From Xenorhabdus stockiae (GTDB lineage: Bacteria > Pseudomonadota > Gammaproteobacteria > Enterobacterales > Enterobacteriaceae), in assembly GCF_002632825.1 (NCBI RefSeq), contig NZ_NJAJ01000021.1, forward strand, positions 22,451-86,450: DNA of 64,000 nucleotides, given 5' to 3'. This document shows, piece after piece, positions 56,917-64,000 of the stretch (positions within the stretch are counted from its first letter, which is position 1; every line of letters starts with the position of its first letter). A program made the position numbers and the translations under genes. The notes beneath the pieces were generated by a model that was not told the origin of the DNA, did no database searches, and saw only the letters and a program-made list of their open reading frames with translations.

Positions 56917-59337
56917 ATGAAGTTTATTTTTGTTAATAAATCCCTGCGGTTTTTAATATTAATTTTTTCTTTTTTATTACCGTTTGTCTCGATGAATACA
57001 TTTTCAGTTAGTGAAGATCATCAAAACTTAACAGTAAAACCACTTTTTCCGAGTGCGAGCGATGAAAATAATTTAGATGTAACAGAAAAAGATAAAGCTG
57101 GCGTAATTGCACAAAATATTCAGACGATAGGTGGTTTATTATCATCCTCGTCATCCCAACTTACAGAACAGGCGAAATCCTACGCTTTAGGAAGAGTAAA
57201 CGGAGTAATAAATAGTGAGGTACAAGAATGGCTGTCACAATTTGGTACAGCCAAAGTTAATTTATCTCTCGACAGAAAAGGTAAACTGCATAACAGTTCA
57301 TTAGATCTGTTATTTCCACTTTATGATAACAAAGTAGACTGGCTGGTTTTTTCTCAGTTGGGTTATCGTAATAAAGACAGCCGAAATACGGTTAACCTCG
57401 GTTTTGGCAGCCGTTATTTCACTTCGGGCTGGATGTATGGTTTTAATACTTTCTTTGATCAGGACATCACAGGAAAAAATAACCGGCTGGGATTAGGGGC
57501 AGAAGCATGGGCTGATTACCTGAAATTATCAGCTAATACTTATATTCGCCTGAGCAAGTGGCATCAGTCACGGGATGATAAAGACTGGGAAGAGCGCCCT
57601 GCTAATGGCTTTGACATCAATGGCGAGTTCTTTCTGCCCGCTTACCCGCATATCGGCAGTAAACTGGGTTACGAAAAATACTTCGGTGATAACGTGACTC
57701 TGTTTAACCGTGATACCAAACAGAAAAATCCCGGCTTTGCTAAAGTAGGCATTACTTATACGCCGATCCCGCTGATAACGATGGGCATAGATTACCGGCA
57801 TGGCAGTAACAAACACAGCGATGCCCGCTTTCAGGCCAATTTAAACTATAGATTTGGTGTCCCGCTGAGTGTTCAGTTATCACCGGATAGCGTTGCATCA
57901 ATGCGCACACTGGCAGGTAGCCGCTATGATCTTGTGGAAAGAAATAACAACATTGTGCTGGATCATAGGGAGAAACCGAGGCTGGAAATTAGCTTACCGA
58001 ATATCATTCAGGGACGTGGTGCTCAGGAGGTAACAGTAACAGCTAACGTGGAGTCAAATAGGCCGGCTAAAGCGGTTAAATGGAGTGCAGGAGAAGAGTT
58101 CCACAAAAATGGAGGAGTGCTACCGAGTAGCGGTAATTCTATTAGAATTACACTACCAAGATATTTTGATAAAGGTGTAAACAGTTACCCAATTCATGCA
58201 ATGGTGGAATTAGAGAATGGCAAGCTCTCCAAAACAGCTGAAATGACTGTTAAGGTTACTGGAGGAGGTCCATTCGAAGGTAATATGAAAGTCTCTCCTG
58301 ACGGAATTATTTCCGGAAATGGGAAGGATATATATACCTATAAGGCTTTAATTCTTGATGAAAAAAGTGCTCAACCGTTGCTTAACCATAGTTTTGAGAA
58401 TGTAACATGGAGTATTGTAAATAATAAATTACCAGAGCATGTGAAATTTAAAGAAACGAAAACCACTACAGATGGTGATGGATATTTAACTGCTACACTG
58501 GTAAGTAGTGTGGGAGTGGATGGTGTCAGAGTTAAAATGGAGTTTACTAATGATGACAAGAAAGTATATGAGATCAATGCCGAAAGACCAGTGAGTTTTA
58601 AAGCGGTACCGCAATCTGCCGGGTTACAATTAACCACTGCTAATCATCATTTCGATTATGTTTACGAGCCGAATAAGCCCTATAATGTTTACAATGGATT
58701 AGCAATCACACTGGTCAAAGAAAAATTTTCTCTAGAGGATATGCCTGAACCTATTGCCAGACACAATGATTCTGTTGAATATAAATCTTCATCTGACCTT
58801 GTGAAAATAGTTTTAACACCAAAAGGCCCTGAAATAACTTTCCCTGCTGAAAATTTTAATTCATCTAAAAAAGCAATCGTGACTGCGACTGTCACTGATA
58901 ATGAGACGGGAGCTAAATACGCTTATGAATATATCTTCAATCCTCAAAGATATGTTTTTAGTCCTGAGGTTGGTAATGTAAGGTTAGGCAACGATACATA
59001 TAATGAGGAACAGAATCATACATGTGAAAAACTTGAATCTAAATATAAATGGTCACGTGAAGCGAAATCAATGACTAAGGAAGAGGTTGCTGGTACGGAT
59101 AGTTCTTCATTAAAACATGAATATCAGTTCTTCAGTGGTTTTGGGGTGTTACAACATGATGATAAAATGAAGGTGTTGAATGATAAAGGAGAGCCAAAAT
59201 TCATTTTATATTCTTTTGTTCCAGAGATTAAGAAAGATGCGGCTGGAAATGAATATGAAGATAGGAAAGAGGGAAAAGATGAAACGGATGATAATGAGCA
59301 TCATTTAGGTAAATTAATGTGTAAATTAGAAGGTTAA
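56917..59337 (+). CDS. Invasin/intimin-like inverse autotransporter 1
   Basis: 806 residues: signal peptide (to about residue 28), then the inverse-autotransporter beta-barrel of about 300 residues with the hallmarks QAKSYALGRVNG, SLDLLFPLYDN, FSQLGYRNKDSRNTVNLGFG, GWMYGFNTFFDQDITG, ERPANGFDINGEFFLPAYP, and ending AGSRYDLVERNNNIVLDHR. The passenger has bacterial Ig-like domains (one with TTDGDGYLTATL) and a C-terminal module of ~210 residues with two Cys (CEKLESKY, KLMCKLEG). The ATG at 56917 has GAGGAAC at good spacing and starts the signal peptide; upstream in-frame starts are less likely. A surface adhesin; the receptor is unknown. Confidence 0.93.
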   Translation: MKFIFVNKSLRFLILIFSFLLPFVSMNTFSVSEDHQNLTVKPLFPSASDENNLDVTEKDKAGVIAQNIQTIGGLLSSSSSQLTEQAKSYALGRVNGVINSEVQEWLSQFGTAKVNLSLDRKGKLHNSSLDLLFPLYDNKVDWLVFSQLGYRNKDSRNTVNLGFGSRYFTSGWMYGFNTFFDQDITGKNNRLGLGAEAWADYLKLSANTYIRLSKWHQSRDDKDWEERPANGFDINGEFFLPAYPHIGSKLGYEKYFGDNVTLFNRDTKQKNPGFAKVGITYTPIPLITMGIDYRHGSNKHSDARFQANLNYRFGVPLSVQLSPDSVASMRTLAGSRYDLVERNNNIVLDHREKPRLEISLPNIIQGRGAQEVTVTANVESNRPAKAVKWSAGEEFHKNGGVLPSSGNSIRITLPRYFDKGVNSYPIHAMVELENGKLSKTAEMTVKVTGGGPFEGNMKVSPDGIISGNGKDIYTYKALILDEKSAQPLLNHSFENVTWSIVNNKLPEHVKFKETKTTTDGDGYLTATLVSSVGVDGVRVKMEFTNDDKKVYEINAERPVSFKAVPQSAGLQLTTANHHFDYVYEPNKPYNVYNGLAITLVKEKFSLEDMPEPIARHNDSVEYKSSSDLVKIVLTPKGPEITFPAENFNSSKKAIVTATVTDNETGAKYAYEYIFNPQRYVFSPEVGNVRLGNDTYNEEQNHTCEKLESKYKWSREAKSMTKEEVAGTDSSSLKHEYQFFSGFGVLQHDDKMKVLNDKGEPKFILYSFVPEIKKDAAGNEYEDRKEGKDETDDNEHHLGKLMCKLEG

Positions 59338-59358
59338 AAAATAAATGTTAACAACAAA

Positions 59359-59390
59359 AACACAGGCGCTTTTTAGGTCTGTGTTTTTTT
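59359..59390 (+). terminator. Terminator after adhesin 1
   Basis: AACACAG / CTGTGTT stem with a 13-nt loop and a T-run of seven. Confidence 0.75.
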
Positions 59391-59585
59391 ATGAAGGATG
59401 AATGCTAATCTATGAATGGATAAAAATAATTAGTGCAATAATTTGTCATTATCAACCGATAACCAAAAGTTATTGGAGGAGTATAAAATTTTTTCTAATA
59501 TATAAATTGGATAACTAACCTTACTCCAGTGGAGTTAGTATCAAAAAATGGTTGCTAATAATAACGTCTATTTGGGTGCTTATAT

Positions 59586-62500
59586 ATGCCATCATATATT
59601 GGTAAAATTATTGTTTTTTTCACGATCTTTTATACGTTACTTATCCCTTCTACCATCATGCATGCGTTTGCTGAAGGGTATATAAATCATGAAGAAACAA
59701 GCATATCCAAGATAGATAATGTAGATTCCCAAGTAACCGAATCAAGTAAAAAGTTTTTAACTCAAGAAGCTGATAAAAAAGGTGGAACAGGAAATACAAG
59801 TCATACATCAGAATATGAACATGCCGATGCTATTGGACGAAATATTCAGATGGCAGGGAATATTCTATCGTCATCCTCTTCAGAATTAGCAGAACAAGCC
59901 AAATCTTATGCTTTGGGTAAAGTTAATAGCACTATCTCTTCCGAAGCTCAAAAATGGCTATCCCAATCTGGTACAGCAAAAATTAACTTTGGTTTTGACA
60001 GAAAAGGTAGGCTTGAGAATAACTCAGTAGATCTGCTATTGCCTATTTATGATAATCAAGCTGCATGGTTCTTTTTTTCCCAATTAGGTTACCGAAACAA
60101 AGATAGCCGGAATACAGTTAATCTCGGTTTGGGAGGGCGTTATTTTTCTCAGAACTGGATGTATGGCCTGAATACTTTTTATGACTATGACATTACGGGT
60201 AAAAACAGGCGGGTGGGATTAGGAGGAGAACTTTGGGGCGATTATATTAAATTTTCCACCAACGGCTATTACCGCTTAAGTGACTGGCAAATCTCGCGGA
60301 ATTTCGAGGAGCATCATGAACGACCCGCCAATGGCTACGATATTAACGGCGAATTCTTTCTATCTGCTTACCCTAATCTGGGAGGCAAATTTTCTTATGA
60401 GCAATACTTCGGCGATAACGTGACGTTATTTAACCGAAAGACCAAGCAAAAAAATCCAAGTCTGGCAAAAATAGGCGTGACGTATACACCAATTCCATTG
60501 ATAACAATGGGCGTGGATTATAAACAAGGCGAGAGAGGACAGAGTGAAACCCAATTTCTGACAAACTTTAATCTCAGATTTGGTGTGCCACTGAGTGCAC
60601 AGTTATCACCGGATAACGTTGCATCAATGCGAACACTGGCAGGCAGCCGTTATGATTTGGTGGAAAGGAATAATCATATAGTGCTGGATCATAGGGAGGT
60701 GCCGAAGTCTGAGCTTTCTGTACCGGGAATTATTGTGGGTTATAGTCGTGAAATACATGACATTACGAAAGAGTTATCTGCAAATACAGCTATTCAACAG
60801 ATTAATATTGAAAAGGGAAATGCAAAAGAGGAATTTATAAAGAATGGAGGGGATATCTATTTAAATTCTGGGAGGATTTATATTAAATTCCCTGAGTACT
60901 TATCGGGTGAAAATAAAAATAATAGTTATGCGCTCAATTTGTCTGCTGAATTAAAAAATGATCAAAAAACAAAACCTCAACAAATGAAAGTTATTGTCAG
61001 ACCTTTTGAGATTAAAAAAGGCGATGGAGCTAATTTCACACCTCCAGGTCCGCTATTGGCTTCAGGAGATCAAGGGTATACTTTTAATCCTATTATTACT
61101 TTCGATACCCCTAACAACCCGAATATGATTAAGAATGCAACCATCCATAATGTTGAATGGTTCGCGATACCAGTGGGTGCATCAGCGTCAGAGGTAGCAA
61201 CAGGGACCTCAACAGCATCATTAACTTTGGATGATAATATCTGTAACAATAGCGAAATTACGGATAATACGAAGAAATTAGAATTCAAGCCCAACAGTTC
61301 ATTCAAGCAAATAAAAATAATGGATGATGGGCATATTGCAGAGAGTGATCGTGTCACATTAATGAGTACGGGATACGTTGGTACAGTTGCTGTTTGTGTA
61401 GCGATGGATAGTCAGCCTAAGAAATTTATGGGAAAAGTGGTTTTTGGTACCAAATTCATCCCTACTCCCAAGAACTACCATATTGATAAGATTACAGTCA
61501 CACCCGATAAACCCAGGACTGCGGATGGTAAGCAATTTTATACTTATACGGCGCAAGTCGTAGATAATGAAAATCATCCTTTACAGAAAAAAACAACAAT
61601 CTCTGGTGTTGAGTGGAATATAAAAAATCCTGTAACCGGACTGACTTTGGACGCCCCAAAAGGCGATGTAGAGACAGATGAAACCGGAAAATTACAGGCC
61701 AAATTAACAAGTACAGTGAAAGTTGATGATGTCATGGTTTCACTGGCTATTGAAGGCTTAGATCCTGTATACGCAAAACCGGCAGTATCTTTCAGCTTGG
61801 AAGGTATCAGTTTTAAATCTGTTTGCAATAAATCTGAATTAGTGTTTGATTCTTGTGAATATACAGTAAAAGTGACTAATTCTGATGGTGATCCTGAGAA
61901 AGGCAAGGTAACTTGGAAGTTGAAAAAAAATATCCCCGGAGTCTGTCTGAACCCTGCTGAAAATGGGACCTGTCCGAATCCTCCTGCTGAATCTGTTAAA
62001 ACAGTAATAGGTGTTGATGGTATAGCTACAATAAAACTTAAAAGCGAAGTTGCTGCATCAGATGTGATTGTTACAGCCTCAACGGGGGGAAATACAGAGG
62101 AAGCCCCACCAGTAGAATTTAAATGGCCAACAATTCAGAGTGTGAAGTTAGATAATCCTAATGGTTCTGTTATTCCGGGTGAAAAACGATATTCTATTAC
62201 AGCTAAAGTGAAAGGGGCTGATGGAAAAACGGATTATTCAGGTGATAACTTCAAATTCATATGGAGCGTTGAACCCCAAGATGTTGGTTTATCACTATCT
62301 TCTTCAAATGAAGTCGACAAAGTATTAAATGGAGAGTTAAAAATAGGGTTAATAAGTAGTACAGATACGCCTCCTAGTACGGTTGCTAAGGTTTGTTTAA
62401 CCATGGTTGGAGTACCTGAACCCAATCAGCAGTGTACTGATCCAATTAAATTCAAATATCCACCTGTAGATTTTGAGATTGCAAGTGTTGAAGTTTGGAA

Positions 62501-63554
62501 AGTTGAAAGAAATGGTTCTGAGCAAGATTTTGATCAGAAAAAACCACTGATAGGTAACAAGGGATTCGTTTCTAATCCAGACAGATATAAATATAGAGCA
62601 TTGATTGTGAAGAAGGGTGATCCTAAGAAAGAACCAATTAGGAATTACCCATTTGATAAGGTGGAATGGACACGAGATCAAACCCAGATAGATTATGATA
62701 AATTACCCAAGCCTCAACCGGATAAAGATAAATTTACAACGGATGGTGAGGGCTATTTATATGCAACATTAGAAAGCGAGGTTGGAGTTTATAAGGATAT
62801 CAAAGTGACTTTGACGCTTCCTAATCAAAAAGGAGAAAAAGAGACTAATTCTACAGATGGAAAATATTTGGTTAATTTTAATCCGTATTCTCAGCAAGCG
62901 AAAATGTATGTTTATAATCCAGGTCCAGGAAATAAAATATTAGCCAGTAAATTATTTGATTCACCGCAGCCATATAATGTATTTGGTTCTATTCATGCTG
63001 AATTAAGACCATACTCGAAGCCAGAACAAGATTTTGATAAAAAAGAGCTTACTTATAGTACCAATCCAATCAGCTATGTGATAAATCTAGGTGATAATGA
63101 TAAAGGACCTATCACCTTTTTGGGTACTGATAATGTAACATTACAGGCGACACTAAAAAGTACAAAAGGGACAATTGATTTGTATGAATATAAAATAGAT
63201 TCCTTAAGATATTTGATCTACGCCGCTACTAGTGGGGATCATGCTGCTGATAGTGAATTTTCCTGTGAGAGTATTGCTACTAATGAAGGAACTTTTCATT
63301 CTTACAATATAACGGATTTTGTTGGCTCAACGCCAAAGGAAGGATTACCTGTAAGGGATGAATTTGTAAATCTTTATAATTGGGGATTATTTGGTTATGG
63401 GAAGAAGTTAGGGACAAATCGAGTTAAAATTAAAGTGACCAGCAATACACCTGGAAAGCCCTATACAATATATAAAGCATATGATCTAGCTTCCGGGGAA
63501 AGCCCTATAGATGATGACCCTCATGCAAGAGGTTACCTTGTATGTAAAAATTGA
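59586..63554 (+). CDS. Invasin/intimin-like inverse autotransporter 2
   Basis: 1322 residues: signal peptide (about 29 residues, ending AFA), a Ser/Lys/Thr-rich lead, a beta-barrel very similar to adhesin 1 (QAKSYALGKVNS, SQLGYRNKDSRNTVNLGLGG, RPANGYDINGEFFLSAYP, AGSRYDLVERNNHIVLDHR) and then several Ig-like passenger domains, some with their own Cys. It ends in the same type of C-terminal module as adhesin 1 (PYNVFGSIHAEL, FSCESIAT, GYLVCKN). It arose by tandem duplication with an expanded stalk. The ribosome-binding site is weak. Confidence 0.92.
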   Translation: MPSYIGKIIVFFTIFYTLLIPSTIMHAFAEGYINHEETSISKIDNVDSQVTESSKKFLTQEADKKGGTGNTSHTSEYEHADAIGRNIQMAGNILSSSSSELAEQAKSYALGKVNSTISSEAQKWLSQSGTAKINFGFDRKGRLENNSVDLLLPIYDNQAAWFFFSQLGYRNKDSRNTVNLGLGGRYFSQNWMYGLNTFYDYDITGKNRRVGLGGELWGDYIKFSTNGYYRLSDWQISRNFEEHHERPANGYDINGEFFLSAYPNLGGKFSYEQYFGDNVTLFNRKTKQKNPSLAKIGVTYTPIPLITMGVDYKQGERGQSETQFLTNFNLRFGVPLSAQLSPDNVASMRTLAGSRYDLVERNNHIVLDHREVPKSELSVPGIIVGYSREIHDITKELSANTAIQQINIEKGNAKEEFIKNGGDIYLNSGRIYIKFPEYLSGENKNNSYALNLSAELKNDQKTKPQQMKVIVRPFEIKKGDGANFTPPGPLLASGDQGYTFNPIITFDTPNNPNMIKNATIHNVEWFAIPVGASASEVATGTSTASLTLDDNICNNSEITDNTKKLEFKPNSSFKQIKIMDDGHIAESDRVTLMSTGYVGTVAVCVAMDSQPKKFMGKVVFGTKFIPTPKNYHIDKITVTPDKPRTADGKQFYTYTAQVVDNENHPLQKKTTISGVEWNIKNPVTGLTLDAPKGDVETDETGKLQAKLTSTVKVDDVMVSLAIEGLDPVYAKPAVSFSLEGISFKSVCNKSELVFDSCEYTVKVTNSDGDPEKGKVTWKLKKNIPGVCLNPAENGTCPNPPAESVKTVIGVDGIATIKLKSEVAASDVIVTASTGGNTEEAPPVEFKWPTIQSVKLDNPNGSVIPGEKRYSITAKVKGADGKTDYSGDNFKFIWSVEPQDVGLSLSSSNEVDKVLNGELKIGLISSTDTPPSTVAKVCLTMVGVPEPNQQCTDPIKFKYPPVDFEIASVEVWKVERNGSEQDFDQKKPLIGNKGFVSNPDRYKYRALIVKKGDPKKEPIRNYPFDKVEWTRDQTQIDYDKLPKPQPDKDKFTTDGEGYLYATLESEVGVYKDIKVTLTLPNQKGEKETNSTDGKYLVNFNPYSQQAKMYVYNPGPGNKILASKLFDSPQPYNVFGSIHAELRPYSKPEQDFDKKELTYSTNPISYVINLGDNDKGPITFLGTDNVTLQATLKSTKGTIDLYEYKIDSLRYLIYAATSGDHAADSEFSCESIATNEGTFHSYNITDFVGSTPKEGLPVRDEFVNLYNWGLFGYGKKLGTNRVKIKVTSNTPGKPYTIYKAYDLASGESPIDDDPHARGYLVCKN

Positions 63555-63940
63555 TAAAATTATGTCATCAATTTATAGAATCGTGTATAGCATGCCTGTT
63601 TGGAGAATATTCCGTTGGCAAAGGTTGATAGAGTGTTACAAGTTCTTTGTCATTCCAGTAACCTACCCGACACATCAGGGCGAGATAACATATTTTCAAT
63701 ATGGTTTTTTAGAACAAAAATGACACTTTTTTAGTTCAATAAGCATACGATAAAGATATGAAAACCTATCAATAAAATCATATTGAATGTACGAAACTAT
63801 CAATAGTTGGCTAATGATTGATTTTTAATCAAAGTGGAATCCGGTTCTGCCCGACACATAGGGAAATATAATTTATTCAATCCGTCTTTCAAGTGACCTC
63901 CGGTAATCCTCCCATTTTTCATGGAGGTTAAAAGTAGAAT
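63555..63940. other. Intergenic region leading into an insertion sequence
   Basis: About 390 bp. Two related sequences (CCCGACACATCAGGG at 63667-63681 and CCCGACACATAGGG at 63849-63862) lie in the same orientation. The second may be near the right end of the IS that follows, the first a solo remnant. No gene is supported. Confidence 0.4.
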
Positions 63941-64000
63941 TCACGCAGCGCGTAATAAATGCTGCTTCGGGGTATAACCCCCTAATGCCATATTGGGCCT
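63941..64000 (-). CDS. IS3-type transposase, C-terminal end only (runs out of window)
   Basis: The minus strand reads RPNMALGGYTPKQHLLRAA then stop, the typical end of the integrase-core transposase of IS3-like elements. The rest lies beyond position 64000. Confidence 0.7.
   Translation of the reverse strand, partial: RPNMALGGYTPKQHLLRAA

Noticed and set aside
63511..63723. 70-codon open frame overlapping the end of adhesin 2
   Set aside because: No ribosome-binding site and no recognisable protein pattern; it starts inside the adhesin coding sequence.
1..64000. CRISPR arrays and tRNA or rRNA genes
   Set aside because: No regularly spaced short repeats and no cloverleaf or rRNA sequence were seen; the repeats at 14.1-19.7 kb are long irregular cassettes.

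Overview
The window looks like the chromosome of an enterobacterial insect-associated genus, Photorhabdus or Xenorhabdus (Morganellaceae). The reasons are a housekeeping backbone in E. coli-like blocks (rlmJ-gor, mobA/mobB-srkA-dsbA-polA-spf-engB, ppiA-pabA, crp, prkB-yheU), moderate to low GC, and large accessory blocks of type VI secretion (T6SS), Rhs and inverse-autotransporter genes. A complete lsr (AI-2) locus leans towards Photorhabdus. The genus is inferred from gene content, not from a database match.

Layout. 1-13659: distal end of a T6SS cluster (tssA with its 5' end outside the window, tssM, a vasL/TagA-like gene, vgrG, an EagR-type chaperone) ending in a 1566-residue PAAR-Rhs polymorphic toxin with a DUF3990-like, ADP-ribosyltransferase-type tip. 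13130-20296: an accessory array behind the Rhs gene. It holds six paralogous immunity genes (four intact, two broken), five further Rhs-tip pieces (one almost complete, one of a different type), repeated terminators and repeated 3' tails of a SymE-like gene. A GC-rich island at 15.7-17.4 kb, with a tyrosine-recombinase remnant and three dif-like (XerC/XerD-type) sites, splits the array. 20300-20800: broken IS630-type transposase. 20849-23658: stand-alone NAD(P)H-hydrate dehydratase and small envelope proteins. 23870-26230: rlmJ, gor. 26385-28494: a TetR repressor divergent from a Tm-1-like/UPF0261 protein, with two palindromic operators. 28872-29258: hotdog thioesterase. 29314-38423: complete AI-2 locus, lsrK-lsrR divergent from lsrACDBFG. 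38528-39277: a possible permuted papain-like enzyme. 39774-51781: mobB-mobA, srkA, dsbA, polA, Spot 42, engB, LysR/AEC transporter pair, ppiA, pabA, crp. 52188-56577: prkB, yheU, LysE-type exporter, murP, murQ. 56917-63554: two large invasin/intimin-like adhesins. 63941-64000: start of an IS3-type transposase on the minus strand.

How it fits together. TssA/TssM/VasL build and control the T6SS. VgrG with the PAAR-Rhs protein, loaded by EagR, forms the spike that delivers the Rhs tip, and the adjacent immunity gene protects the producer. The array downstream reads as a record of successive tip-immunity replacements: old pairs were displaced, immunity genes were kept and toxin tips eroded. A nearly complete displaced tip still carries the core-end homology needed to recombine back onto the full-length Rhs gene. 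The most unusual features are this array, the dif-like sites and recombinase remnant inside it, matching 15-bp repeat expansions in the 5' coding ends of lsrR and lsrA, the VgrG N-terminal extension and an 86-bp inverted-repeat element upstream of ppiA.
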